From assembly GCA_014529385.2 (NCBI GenBank), contig CM043960.1:36523781-36587780 (forward strand): 64,000 nucleotides of DNA, in the 5' to 3' direction. The stretch comes from Adiantum capillus-veneris (lineage: Eukaryota > Streptophyta > Polypodiopsida > Polypodiales > Pteridaceae). The position numbers were made by a program, and so were the translations under genes. Under the pieces are notes generated by a model. The model saw only the letters and a list, made by a program, of their open reading frames with translations. It did no database searches and was not told where the DNA came from. Positions 47,157-58,055 of this stretch are shown here, piece by piece (position 1 is the stretch's first letter; the number at the start of each line of letters is the position of its first letter).

Positions 47157-47420
47157 AGGCAGGATTTGCTCTATATGGTGATGGCGGCTTTTTTAAGCTT
47201 GCAAGCTCCTCACCGTGCTGAGCATTTAAATTCAACATAGGCTCCTCATTATTTTCTCCCTTCTACCTAGTCCTTGGATCCCCCCGTTTCTAAGCTTTGC
47301 TTTCTTGAAGAAATTGACCTCTTCATTGAAATGCATTGCTGCCATTATCCCACTGTCAATGTAAATTAGCATTGTGCAAATCTACTTGTAAGAAGGTTGT
47401 GAGTCTCTGCATCCCATATG
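47157..47420 (+). other. Probable 3' UTR of the BELL gene
   Basis: Follows the TAG stop at 47154-47156. AT-rich with several possible polyadenylation signals (for example ATTAAAACAGG near 47429, just beyond). Exact end not determined. Confidence 0.4.
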
Positions 47421-48655
47421 CACACTTATTAAAACAGGTTACCTTGTAAAGATAGTTACTTTTTCATGCTGCTTGCAGTGACTGATGGATTTACAACCAT
47501 GTTGTGGCTTGCTGTCGTATGGCATATGTGGTTTGGACAGGAACGTAGTCTTCAGTCATGACACAGAATCTGCCGAGTGGAGGAAATTACATATTGACAA
47601 ACATGATCTTTGTCGAAGAAACATAACTTTACTACGCAATGATAGAAATCAATGTACATGCATGTATGGGTGCACGTGTATGTGTGTGAGAGAGTCGAGG
47701 ACTGGCATCAAGTATATGGCTTGGTGACATGAGACCCATGTGATTGGCCACTTAAAATACGAAGCCCCTTCGATGGTCAATTATTCAGAAACAATTGGCA
47801 GATTGGTTAATCACTTCACACGCCAAGATATTTGGAGTAGAAAAGTCCTAGCTTGGCTGATCCAAGCACACTCATGGATGGTGCAGGCAATTCTAGTGGC
47901 ATTTAATCAGTTTTTATGCCTTCAATCATATCAGCTTTTAGACTTTACCATGCGTCTAGACAGCCACCAATACAAAGCAATAGAGCCAGACCCAACTACA
48001 TCCACTTTCTTCACTGCAGTGATGGTCAATCAGCGTATCATACATGCATGAACAGTGAGCGCCTTATCTATGAAGCTGACACTCTTGCCCCTTTCATTGC
48101 CCACATATTGAATGGAGCACTTGTAGAAGGGCTATGAGTGGAGTGGAGTATGCACACCATTGTGCCCATCCACAAGGCCTAGAATCAAACTCCAAAGAGA
48201 CTCAGTTAGTAAGGTCGTGGTCTATAGTTGCTCATCCCTCATTGTTCTTACTTTATTCCACGGAGAAAGGAGGTCTCAGGTCCATGTGGTGGGATGATGG
48301 GTGCGGTGTTACCTTTTCCTGCAGATGCAAATGCATTACAGACAATGGCATATGATTCAGCACATGATGCAGAGTATTGAAGATGCAAGAATCAAGATAT
48401 AGTATGTACTATGTACCTCCACTTCAGCCAAAAAAAAAGGGTGTTCTTTTGGCGTATGTTTCTGTGCGTTTTCCCAGTTGGGTAGTAGTAGTAGGTGCTT
48501 GCCCGCAGGCCCATATAGCTCCCTCGCGCCTCGACTTATCGTCACGACAGCTTCTGGTTTGGAACTCCTCTCAACAAGCATTCCCGTTCCAAGTTTCAAA
48601 ACGCCCCCATTCCCAATGTAAAGGGACAATACTATTTCATTGACAAGAACAATTC
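47421..48655. other. No gene seen
   Basis: Intergenic DNA after the BELL gene. Scattered short frames carry no motif. A loose A-box-like CTCAGTTAGTAAGG near 48202 has no matching B-box at tRNA spacing. Confidence 0.4.
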
Positions 48656-48827
48656 AACTTGCCTATTTCTTTTTTGAACCAGTACCCACGTTCGAATGGG
48701 CGATGATACTAAGGACACCTTAGGGCATTCACTGGGTCACTCGGCCGCACTTGAACGCATCATCTAGGGGATCGAGGACAAGTACTCAATCAACCGAGCT
48801 AGCTCCTATCGGTAAACTTGTCTATTT
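48656..48827 (-). mobile_element. tRNA-derived SINE with 13-bp target duplication
   Basis: A 146-bp body (48669-48814) lies between AACTTGCCTATTT (48656-48668) and AACTTGTCTATTT (48815-48827), one mismatch. On the minus strand it has an A-box TAGCTCGGTTGATTGAGTA (48801-48783) and a B-box-like GCGTTCAAGTGC (48758-48747) at tRNA-like spacing, and ends in an A-rich tail (AAAAAAGAAA). This is the structure of a short interspersed element moved by LINE enzymes. It is the best supported SINE in the window. Confidence 0.7.
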
Positions 48828-48956
48828 TTAAATTGACTATATATTATGAATGGTAGAAAATGAGATGGTTTTCAACAATTAGTTTTAGGATTCATCGTGG
48901 GGAGTGGCTATTATAACTCTCGGCTTTCTATCATTGTTTTTAAAAATTAGTGATAT

Positions 48957-49267
48957 AGGGCCTATAGGAATGTCTACACACAAGAAGATTTAGAAATTTC
49001 CTCTTGTAGGAAAATGGAGTCTTTCTCAATGTTTTTCATACAATGCATAACATCATGAGCTTCTGCTCGAGAGGCACCCCATACCTAGCTAGGTAGGATT
49101 GGGGGCAGGGGACCGCTGGCCCCCCCCACTGGGGCGGCGGTCCCCTGCCCCCAATCGTACCTAGCTAGGTATGCAGCGCCTCCCTCATAGAAGCTCATGA
49201 TGTTGAGGTAAGTCGCAATGTGGGAAATATTGTGAGAATTTGTCCAAAACTTCTTGTGATAGACCCT
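48957..49267. mobile_element. Hairpin MITE with G-rich stem, ~310 bp
   Basis: Inverted repeats extend from about 48957 to 49267. The outer arms (ACAAGAAG..TTT, then ATTTCTC and ATG) are diverged. The inner arms are excellent: CATCATGAGCTTCT at 49051 pairs with 49202-49189. A 35-base stretch (ATACCTAGCTAGGTA then GATTGGGGGCAGGGGACCGC) pairs with its complement at 49131-49172 with one mismatch. The loop is C/G-rich. No ORF. Target duplication not settled. The perfect core suggests either a young insertion or selection or gene conversion of the hairpin. Confidence 0.65.
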
Positions 49268-49606
49268 AACTCCATTGCTTCAGTTAGTGCCTATAATGGG
49301 AGTGGATCAAATAAAGTGTGTAAAGTGTAATGTCTCATTTAAAAAGGGAAAAGAAAAAACCAAGCTCCTCTAAAAAGGGTCTACATAATAGCTTGTACTT
49401 GGCTAATCTCTAAAGGAGGAAAGAGAGTAAGTACTCAGATTGCATATAACAAAATCAAGAAGATGAGATGTAGCTTAACCAAGATGATCTTAATGGTCTC
49501 TTTATTAGAAATCAAAATTTGACGTAGCCTCAAGTGAAACTTCCTAGAAATGTCGTTTCACCTCCCACAATGATTTTAAAAAAAAAGTGTAGGCATGACT
49601 CTTTAG
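49268..49606. other. No gene seen
   Basis: Short AT-rich spacer between the hairpin MITE and the 5' LTR of the gypsy element. Confidence 0.5.
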
Positions 49607-49611
49607 CAATT

Positions 49612-50165
49612 TGTAGCAGGCTACAGTGTTACTTTCACAGGATACACAGTTAGTACAGTTGGTCTAGGCTAGTTCACATTCGACGGACTCTCTAAGCTGG
49701 GCAATGACAAATGGCAGCGTGAGATACGGATTGGTCTAGTGGATATCGTGGCCAGGTCACCACCATTCAATTTGGAGATAGATTAGATGGATGACATTTA
49801 TGAGCCGTTGTTGGCTCTTTATGGTGGTACATATGAGTAGTAGCTGTTGGGTCGAGCGTCGTCGTTTTGAGTAGCGAGTATATGCACACAGCACGTCTTC
49901 ACCATCCCTGCACAACTGAGCCTCGACACCCCATTGTACCCGTAAGTCCTGGGCTGGAGTTGAGTGTGTTGCCGCGCCAGAGTCTTTATCATTTCTTTCT
50001 TTGAGATAGTTGAGTCATATGTTGTGGTCTGTTGCTATTGTGCCTCTGTGAACTCAGTTGTTGTCTATTGTTCCTTTGTTTTCAGTCTGTTTTGAGTGAG
50101 ATTGTCACGCACATTGCACTGAGGAGCACCCACTGTAGAGAGCACGACACACTATCCGTGCTACA
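49612..50165 (+). repeat. 5' LTR of the gag-protease element
   Basis: 554 bp, TG...CA. Contains a TCTTTATGGTGGTACATATGAGTA region in its middle. Confidence 0.92.
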
Positions 50166-50177
50166 GGTGCTCCCATT

Positions 50178-50195
50178 TTGGCGACCACGATGGGA
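50178..50195 (+). other. Primer-binding site of the gag-protease element
   Basis: TTGGCGACCACGATGGGA begins 12 bases after the LTR end. It resembles the TTGGCGCCCACCGTGGGG-type site of plant Ty3/gypsy elements. The tRNA was not identified. Confidence 0.55.
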
Positions 50196-50352
50196 TCTCA
50201 ACTGAAGTCTCACTCTCTGTTGAGGTACAAATCGAGAAGCTAGGTGGTTTTTACCTAGCTTCGCCTACTTTGCCTTTTGCTGTGCAGCTTGCTGGTCTGG
50301 TCCTCTCTTGCCCCAAGTCCAACTGGTGTGGTCCTCTCTCGCCCTGGTCCAG

Positions 50353-50440
50353 CCAGCTCTCGTCCTGGTCTAGGCCTTCCTCGTCCCTGGTCTAGTCCTT
50401 CCTCGTCCCTTGTCTAGTCCCTCCTCGTCCCTGGTCCAGC
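50353..50440 (+). repeat. Minisatellite in the element leader, ~22-bp unit
   Basis: Degenerate copies of TCCTCGTCCCTGGTCTAGTC lie in tandem between the primer site and gag. Confidence 0.75.
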
Positions 50441-50541
50441 CAGGTGGTCTAGTCACTCGCCTGGTTTAGTAGAGTCTAGACTTGTGTTCAGCGAGTTAAG
50501 GGTCTTCTTGCTGAAAGTTTGGTTGGGTTTGTGGTCACTGC

Positions 50542-52060
50542 ATGACACATACAAGGCGGTCATTTGAGCGTCAAAGCGCACTACTAAGTCCTTTGAAGTA
50601 CTACAACAGAAGGCGTCAACCCTTTGTATCTGGGAGAAGTCCACCAACCTCATCACCCATACCTCCACATACAGCCTCGTCCATTCCTCCATCAAGCTCG
50701 ACATCTTCCAGGTCACCTTCCCTAGTGAAGCTCTCCCCTATTTTGTTACAGCAAGCTATTGAGCAAGAGGCTCCTGAGCAAGAGGCCATGGAGGCATTGA
50801 CCAGTGTGTTGGCCAAGGTAAACATCAAGTTTCCTACCTTCATGACACTCCCTCAGAAGATGCAGACGATCATGCAAGGAGGTTTGTATCTCTCTGTAGA
50901 GGTCGTGGTCTTAACAGGGAAGATGCGTATTTGTTACTCTTTCCATCTACCTTAGATGGCTTAGCAGATAAATGGTACAGTTAGTTTGCAGAGAACCATT
51001 TTGCAACTTGGGCAGCTTTAAGACAACAATTCTGTGCAGCATTTAGGCCAGGTGACTACCAGGAAAAGGTGTTGGATGAGTTAGCCAACATGGTGCTCCA
51101 GCCAGAGGAGACTTTTGCAGAACTCATGACTAAAACCAAGTCTCTGGTTGCCAAGCTTCCCCAGCAACTCGGTGAATTTATGGTTAAGAAGTGGATGGAG
51201 AAGGCTCTTTCCAAAACTTCTCATCAAAAACTCAGAGAGAGTCTCTGACCCGACGCCACTCTGGAGGAGTTTGTCGCGGTTGCTACTAGGATAGAGGGAG
51301 CTAGGAAGCCGTTCACCAACTCTCCTCAGGTAGAGACCCCTTCAGTGTTTTTGGAAAGTTCTTCTGATCCTTTAACTTCTTTACGCAGGGAACTAGAAGC
51401 CCTAAAGTTACAGCGAGCTCTTCAAGAGGAGAGGTCCTTCTCTCTTAGATAGGAGAAGCCTCCACATCATGAGGCATTGGAACAGATCAAGCGCGAGCTA
51501 GAAGAGCTCAAGTCTCAGGAGGAGACTAAGGCTATGGTTTGGTGTAGCTCATGCCGCTCTCCAGGGCACCCTCCACAGGAATGCCCCCTTCGGGTTTACT
51601 GCCACTTGTGTGAAAAGTCTGAACACGAGACAAGGACTGCTACTACCTCAAGGGATTGCGACAAATACAACAAAGTCTTGGTCCTACTCTTCAACAAGGG
51701 CCAGCACCAGCATCCAATATGGTTTCTCCCTATGGCCATCCACACCACATGCCACCTTTATTGTGAGCCCCTCCTATGCAAGGTATGCAGTGCACTTTTT
51801 CCTCTCATAGCTTTTATCACACCCATGCTCCCTCCCCACCTCACAGCTTCTATGCCTCCACCTCCAACTCCATGCACCAGGAGCAAGGACCACCTCGTCC
51901 TTCCACTCGCCCATTGAATCGGCCCATTTTGTGTTACAAATGCGAGGAATATGGTCATTACCAAAGCAAATGTCCTCTGCCCGAAGGGGCCCCTCCCTGT
52001 CGTCATTGCCTTGAAATGAAGGATCACTACAATAAGGATTGCCCTAAACTTCATGCATCC
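50542..52060 (+). pseudogene. Gypsy gag with three zinc knuckles
   Basis: Begins MTHTRRSFERQ at 50542. A frame change near 50950 and later stops (after GLADKWYS at about 50983, near 51248 and near 51450) break it. A capsid-like region with FAENHFATWAALRQQFCAAF, then LDELANMVLQPEETFAELM, is typical of retrotransposon gag. CCHC knuckles are CSSCRSPGHPPQEC (51545-51586), CYKCEEYGHYQSKC (51932-51973) and a longer-spaced CRHCLEMKDHYNKDC (51998-52042). Between the first and second there are frameshifts. Gag would bind and package element RNA. Not intact. Confidence 0.75.
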
Positions 52061-52186
52061 ACGGCTTCGAACCCAAGTCAAAGCCAGAATGAGTTTACCT
52101 TTCGCAAGCTCTATCTGATAGCAGTTAGCACCGTTCCTCAGGCGCCCCTTTCTACCCACGTGGTTACCCCTCAAAATAAGCTGTAA

Positions 52187-53425
52187 TTGGTTGAGGAGCC
52201 ATCGGGTGTCCTCACGCGGGTCCAGAGAGCTGCTCTCGGCCTTAGTATTCCAACATGTTCAACTCCCCCACACATTCTTCCAACAGTGGATACCCTGCCT
52301 TCAGCTACTGACAAGCCATCACCCAGTGGCAAGCAAGAATTCAAATCTTTGCTCTCCGATCTTGATGCAGCTTTCTTGGAATCGGTTTCTGAACTACATA
52401 AGATCAAGGTATTTGAGAAACCACTGGTAGAACAGGAAAAGCTTACAACAGAGACAATCTTGAAGAACACCTTCCAACAAGTGTCCCTCTATGACATGGT
52501 GCGACTAGATGCGGGTTTTAGAAGTGACACCCTTGCTGTTATTCAGTCACTTTACCCCGGAGCAAGCCCTAGTGGCGGGCACCTCCCAGTGCGACCATCA
52601 GAGTCCTATATGATATCCAATCCCGCTGCTCCCCTCACTGATTATAGAAGCCCTCGCCTGACAGTGTCTGTCTTGCGGCAGCAATTTACAAGAGTAATTG
52701 TGGATGGTGGATCTGGCATCAATATGATGCCTGAGTTCACTATGATGGCTTTAGTCCTGCAACCTACTCAACCTGCCCCTTTCACATTAACATTGGCCGA
52801 CCAGAGGACAGTATACCTTGTGGGCATAGTGGAAAAGATGCCTTTGCAGGTACAAAATTTCACTTTTAGTTTGGATTCTGTTGTGGTTCGTCTTCCACAG
52901 GTAGAGGGCGGATTTACCTTGCTCATCGGCAGACCATGGCTGCGACACACTAAAGCACTTCATGATTGGGGAAACGATGCCATGTGGATACATACTTCTG
53001 GCTCCCCGATGCAATCAATTTTCCTAGAAGGAGGCATGGATCCTGTCGTGCAACATAGTTCTTTGTCCCTAGCAACCAGCCTTGAATTGGAACAGCCTAC
53101 TCCACCGGACGGGTCAGATGAGGATCTGTTGGAGTGGTTGGATGCTACCAAATCTATGCCTTGTTATGGAGTCTCTATTCACTCTTGGCCTGAAGTTACA
53201 CCCTCTTCCAATGTTTCCACAGTAACTAAACCTAATGAGTCACTTGAGCCAGCTCAAAGGTTGCAGGTCACAGAGAATACTCCTGATGCACCCTTGGTGG
53301 AAGCCTTAGAATTTGGTGAGCCTATGAAGAATCATAGAAGCGGAAAGAAATCCCCTCTACAGAAGTTCACCCCCCTTCACCATCAGCCCCATGGGCTCTT
53401 GTGCCTGCTTCTTCGACCAGAATAA
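52187..53425 (+). CDS. Gypsy-type aspartic protease region, long open frame
   Basis: 412-residue open frame, no internal stop, read here from the first codon after TAA at 52184; the first ATG is later, so it was probably read as part of a gag-protease polyprotein. The retropepsin active site is VDGGSGINMM near residue 170 (DGGS replaces DTGS, as in some plant gypsy families) and the C-terminal motif is LLIGRPWLRH near 245. The rest is Ser/Pro/Thr-rich linker. This is the best preserved frame in the element. No RT follows. A functional protease could serve gag maturation in a non-autonomous element. Confidence 0.65.
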   Translation: MVEEPSGVLTRVQRAALGLSIPTCSTPPHILPTVDTLPSATDKPSPSGKQEFKSLLSDLDAAFLESVSELHKIKVFEKPLVEQEKLTTETILKNTFQQVSLYDMVRLDAGFRSDTLAVIQSLYPGASPSGGHLPVRPSESYMISNPAAPLTDYRSPRLTVSVLRQQFTRVIVDGGSGINMMPEFTMMALVLQPTQPAPFTLTLADQRTVYLVGIVEKMPLQVQNFTFSLDSVVVRLPQVEGGFTLLIGRPWLRHTKALHDWGNDAMWIHTSGSPMQSIFLEGGMDPVVQHSSLSLATSLELEQPTPPDGSDEDLLEWLDATKSMPCYGVSIHSWPEVTPSSNVSTVTKPNESLEPAQRLQVTENTPDAPLVEALEFGEPMKNHRSGKKSPLQKFTPLHHQPHGLLCLLLRPE

Positions 53426-53630
53426 AGCTCTCCTCTGTGTCTAGCTTCCTCAAGACGGGATACAACAAAAAGGATGTTGCTTTCAACTTTTATGAATTCC
53501 CTGCTCATGATAGTTGTTTTGCTCATGATACCTCCTCATGCTCTCCATCAGCTACTGCGCTTTGTAGCATCTCCTCTTTTAGCCAGTGGACCACGGGATT
53601 CATCTACAGTGGAACACGAGCTCTTCCGGC

Positions 53631-53718
53631 TATACCTTGCATTGAAGATGAATGTTTGTTGTCTCCTATCCCCTCTCTTCCGGCTATACCTTGCATTGAA
53701 GATAATTGTTTGCTATCT
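53631..53718. repeat. 44-bp direct duplication
   Basis: The unit starting CTCTTCCGGCTATACCTTGC occurs at 53631 and 53675, near-identical. Confidence 0.85.
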
Positions 53719-53719
53719 C

Positions 53720-54060
53720 GTATCCCCTCGACCCTACCCTCCCCCTCACACTCACTCGCCCTCTATCCACTCACCCTCACCCTCTATCCTGCCCTCGCCC
53801 CTCCCCCTCCACTGCTCTTGCCCCCCTATCCACTCTACCCCCTACTCACCTAGGCCTCCCCTCTACCCCCTACCCACCCCCTCCCTTCCCCCTCGCCCCT
53901 ACCCACCCCCTTCCACTCCTCGCCCCTATCTAGCCCCCCCTTGCCCCTACCCACCCAGTCTCTCCCTCGCCCCTACCCTTTCCCCCTCTCGCCCCTATCT
54001 AGTCCCCCTCGCCCTTATCTAGCCCTCCCCACCCCTCTCAGCCTCAGCCAGCCACCCCAC
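53720..54060. repeat. C-rich strand-asymmetric minisatellite
   Basis: About 340 bases almost free of G on the plus strand, made of degenerate CTCGCCCCTATCTAGCCCC-type units with CCCTACCCACCCCC spacers. The minus strand is G-rich and could form quadruplexes. It occupies the place where RT would be expected. Confidence 0.8.
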
Positions 54061-54080
54061 ATGATCAACCCATTAGCATA

Positions 54081-54323
54081 TTGCATAATCAGCATAATCA
54101 TTTCCTTGTGGCTCTCAAGCATTCACATGGTTGCCATCCTGTTGCTGTGAAGGATTTTCGTTCTGCCATCATGATGGAGCTTAACCTTATTTGCGGTGTT
54201 ACTCGAGCTTATGGTCATCCCTCTTTTCGAGAAGAGTGTTGTTGCAAAAAGTGTGGCAAGGTTCATCTGCAATTGCAAGCATGGACCCGGTCATTTTCCT
54301 CTCATTATGGTTATGGAGGATAA
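54081..54323 (+). pseudogene. Short frame between the C-rich tract and the 3' LTR
   Basis: 80 residues with CCCKKCGKVHLQLQ, a cysteine pair that is not a full knuckle. Family unknown. Probably the remains of downstream polyprotein or filler. Confidence 0.3.
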
Positions 54324-54618
54324 AGATGCACTAGAATCAAACTGAGCTTATCTCTTTGTTGTAGAGCCTTATTCTCTTTTGCCAATGGAAATTATTGGAC
54401 TATGCAATCATACATACTGGATTCCTGCATATTTAAAGGCTTAAGGAATTTGCAATCAGTGCAAAGTTTTTAACTCCACTTTTGAGGCATATAAGGTATT
54501 GGGCCTAGCACTTGCTTCAGAAAAGATGTATGGATGCAATACCTAGTGGTTTTCTTTCACAGTTTTTTCAGTATTCCTCTCACCAAGATGGTGAGCGGTC
54601 TTGTGGGGGCGGGCAATC

Positions 54619-55172
54619 TGTAGCAGACTACAGTGTCACTTTCACAGGACACACAGTTAGTACAGTTGGTCTAGGCTGATTCACACTGCACGGACTCTCT
54701 GGGCTAGGCAGCGACACGTGGCAGTGTGAGATACAAACTGGTCTAGTGGACATCGTGGCCACCTAGGTCACCACCATTCAGTTTGGAGATAGATTAGATG
54801 GCTGACATTTATGAGCCGTTGGTGGCTCTTTATGGTGGTACATATGAGTAGTAGTTGTTGGGTCCAGTGTCGTGGTTTTGAGTAGCGAGTATATACACAC
54901 AACACGTCTTTACCATCCCTACACAACTGAGCCTCGACACCCCATTGTACCTGTGAGTCATGGGCTGGAGCTGAGTGTGCTGCCACGCCAGAGTCTGTAT
55001 CAGTTCTTTGAGATAGTCGAGTCATATGTTGTGGTCTGCTGCTGTTGTGTCTCTATGAGCTCAGTTGTTGTCTATTGTTCCTTTGTTTTCAGTCTGTTTT
55101 GAGCAAGATTGTTACGCACATTGCACTGAGGAGCACCCACTGTACAGAGCACGACACACTATCCGTGCTACA
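54619..55172 (+). repeat. 3' LTR of the gag-protease element
   Basis: 554 bp, followed by the target duplicate CAATT (55173-55177). Confidence 0.92.
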
Positions 55173-55489
55173 CAATTGTGTTAAGAGGACAAAGTATCAC
55201 GTGTTACATGACACAATCAACAAAACCTTGATGTGACAAGGCAAAAATTGAAGCGACACAAAAATTTAAGTCAAATCAAGATGAAACTAAAATGATCAAA
55301 AAGTGAAATCTATAGATGTGAATATGACTATGAAATAAGTTTGGACAATCGAGTTTGAGAGTGAGAAGGAGCAAAAAAATGTTGGGATGAGTGTACCATC
55401 CTGCTAACAAGAAGTACACATCCAAAACATACGTAGTAAGGTTCAACTACCAAGAGTTGAACTTGAAAGACATACAATTGTCTAGAGTA

Positions 55490-56285
55490 TGCAAAGAAAA
55501 TCAATTTGGCAAGTCATGGAGCAAAGCCAAAGCCCACATATATTGCAACGGATCTCTTTTTAGAGGAAGAAAAATCTTTTATCAAAACTCTTTTTAAGGA
55601 ATACAAAGATGTGTTTGCTTGGTCATATAACGATCTCAAGGGTGTTGATTTTTTGTGCACTAGCTATGGAGGTAGAGAGAGATGTGCATTCATAATTATG
55701 AAAAAAATAAAAAGAAGTGAAAAGGGGAAGAGGATTCTTGCAAGTGACTCCAAACACCTACACATTCCATTAGGATTTGGCCTCTTAGATAAGCTTTTCC
55801 ATACAATGATCAATCATTATGAGAGGACCATATAGATCTTACAACTCAACTTATCTTATCTCCTCATCCTTATCATTCTACAAGACATCATTGATCCAGA
55901 AGCTGGTCAACACACTATTTGAATGAGGGAAGATTCAAGAGCTAGTTGACAAAGTCCATATATATACTATGCTCAAAAGATAAGGAGGAGATATACATGC
56001 TCAAAATGGCTAAAGTTATCTAGGAGATTGAGTACATAAAATGGGTTTCTCCAATTTTTGTAGTGTGTGTAAACATCAAGGTGGTGAACGTAGCTATGAT
56101 TTCAACAATACTATCCTCTTCTAATAGTTGAATACGGCTTAGAGGACTCACGAGCAAGAATGATTTTAGCTTCTTGGATGTTTTCCCACACTTAGAATGA
56201 CTATTTATTCAAAGGATTATCATAAATAACATTTGCAATTGAATGGGGTATCTTTGCCTATCAAGTTATGCCTTTGTGTTGACCC
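55490..56285 (+). pseudogene. Gypsy RT-region remnant, interrupted by copia copy 2
   Basis: The frame 55506-55835 has PKPTYIATDLFLEEEKSFIK followed by LFKEYKDVFAWSYNDLKGVD, the segment that precedes RT in plant gypsy polyproteins. Further on, with frameshifts, come EYIKWVSPIFVV (near 56030) and WGIFAYQVMPL (near 56260), matching the RT motifs WVSP...VV and W.L..Y.VMPFG. The match ends exactly where copia copy 2 begins. I could not recognise the continuation beyond 61437, so the right half may be lost or too decayed. Confidence 0.55.
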
Positions 56286-56513
56286 TGTTGGAATTAGGGT
56301 TGCAGAGAAACGCACACAGCTTGGAGAAGACGAAGGAAGCTCAAAGCACACAATAGAGAGTGTGTTACTTAGTGTGCAATGGAAAGATCGATAGCCCTAA
56401 AGTGATGGGCATATATACAATGCATGGGGGGGAAAAACCTCCTAAAGAGGGGAAAAATGCCCCGGCGGTCCTAGTGTGTTCACACACATCACTACCACAT
56501 GTATATGGTAACA
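56286..56513 (-). repeat. 3' LTR of copia copy 2
   Basis: 228 bp. The purine tract (AGGGGGGATTT on the minus strand) adjoins it at 56514-56525. Confidence 0.92.
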
Positions 56514-56576
56514 AATCCCCCCTGGAGTAATGCGGTGAATGAGAGTTGGCACACGAGTAAAGGGAAGTGCCATGCC

Positions 56577-58030
56577 CTAAGGACATGATCTGTCCACAAA
56601 GGGGAGTAAGCCTAAAGCTTTGCGGAAAGCTTCGAGCTTCTCACAAGACAATGCCTTTGTGAAAAGATCTGCAAGGTTATCCTGTGTTGGCACATAAGCC
56701 AAGCTGATCTCTCCTACTGAGAGCCTCTCCTTGACATAGTGGTAATGCACCTCAATGTGCTTTGTGCGAACATAAAAATTGGGTTCCACCCAACTGCCAA
56801 TGCGCTCTGACTGTCAGTGTAGATAGTGTTGGCAATGTCCTGTCTAACACCCAAATCATCCATAAGGCATCTAAGCCATACACACTCAACCGTAGCTGTG
56901 AAGACTGCCCTGTACTCAGCCTCACAACTCGAAGTGGCCACAGTAGGTTGCTTCTTGCTCAACCAGGATATACGTGAACTGCCAAGCATGAAACAAAAAC
57001 CACTTGTGGACACTCGCGTGTCAAAACAACCAACCCAATCCGAGTCCGAAAAAGCATGTAAATATGGCGCCAATGATCCTCCCTTGGGATAAAACAAGCG
57101 AAGATGTAAAGTGCCACTAAGGTAGCAAAAAGTCCTCTTGACAGCCTGCCAATGCTTGGACCCTGGGCTATGCATAAATCTGCTGACCTGTGAGACTGCA
57201 AACTGAATATCTGGCCTCGTGTTGCATACATAAATGAGGCAGCCAACAACAGTTTGGTAAAGAGTGACATCAGCAAGATCGCCAGCATCATATAGACTCA
57301 ACTTCAAACCTGTTTCCATGGGAGTGGCAATAGGTTTGCAATCCTTAAGTCCAAATTTACATAGCAATGTCTTTATGTAACTTTTCTGACACAAGGCAAT
57401 ACCACCATCACACTGCTTAAACTGTATGCCCAAATAATGATGCAACAACCCCAAATCTTTCATCTTGAAAGTAGCATTCAAATCAGCCTTAAATTCAGCA
57501 ATATGTCTCTCATTTGGTCCAGTGATCAGCAAATCATCTACATAAAGAACTACAATGAGAAGTACATCACCCTCACGCTTTACATACAATGTGCTTTGTT
57601 TGACCAAATGAGTGTCAGCTTTCTCATACCAAGCACGAGGAGATTGCTTCAACCCATACAAAGCCTTGTTACATTTGCACACTTTGTCCTCTTGTCCTTT
57701 CTTGACAAAACAGCGAGGCTGCGTTACATAAACTTCCTCAAATATGTCACCATTCAAGAAAGTAGTAACAATGTCTGATTGATGTACATCCCAACCAAAA
57801 TGAGCTGCCAATGCACATAGAAAACGCAGAGTAGTCATACGACAAGTGGGAGCAAAGGTCTCTTCATAATCTATGCCTTTTTGTTGTGCATAACCCTTTG
57901 CAACAAGTCGAGCTTATGGCGATCGATCTCACCATCCGGCTTGCGTTTTAACTTGTAAACTCACTTAGTACCAATGGCCTTTTTGCCAGGAGGCAAATCA
58001 CATAAAGTCCATGTGTCATTTTCTATAAGT
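56577..58030 (-). pseudogene. Copia reverse transcriptase and RNase H, copy 2
   Basis: The minus frame 57838-56714 (374 residues) holds RT from TTLRFLCALAAHFGW through QSDIVTTFLNGD, the catalytic YVDDLLIT box and the thumb, then RNase H with AFSDSDWVGC, SSCEAEYRAV and TDSQSALA. The last part is in another frame, 56789-56577 (VHYHYVKERL, then LADLFTKAL). The first part of RT (58030-57840) has frameshifts. This is the best preserved RT of the three copies, with YVDD and DSQSA intact. The polyprotein is still broken on both sides. Confidence 0.87.
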
Positions 58031-58055
58031 GCATCATATTCTGATTGCATGGCAA

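Larger units (their letters stand above)
49612..55172 (+). mobile_element. Ty3/gypsy-type LTR element encoding gag and protease only
   Basis: 554-bp LTRs at 49612-50165 and 54619-55172, TGTAGCAG...GTGCTACA, are flanked by the perfect 5-bp duplication CAATT (49607-49611 and 55173-55177). Length is 5,561 bp. Gag with three zinc knuckles and an aspartic protease lie in order. Between the protease (ends 53425) and the 3' LTR there is no RT, RNase H or integrase, only C-rich repeats and a short frame. The LTRs are clearly diverged, roughly one difference per 10-15 bases, so the insertion is old. It would have to borrow RT and integrase from a partner element. Confidence 0.9.

Noticed and set aside
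48195-48290. Possible third SINE with CTCAGTTAGTAAGG
   Set aside because: No B-box at tRNA-like spacing, no A-tail and no target duplication found.
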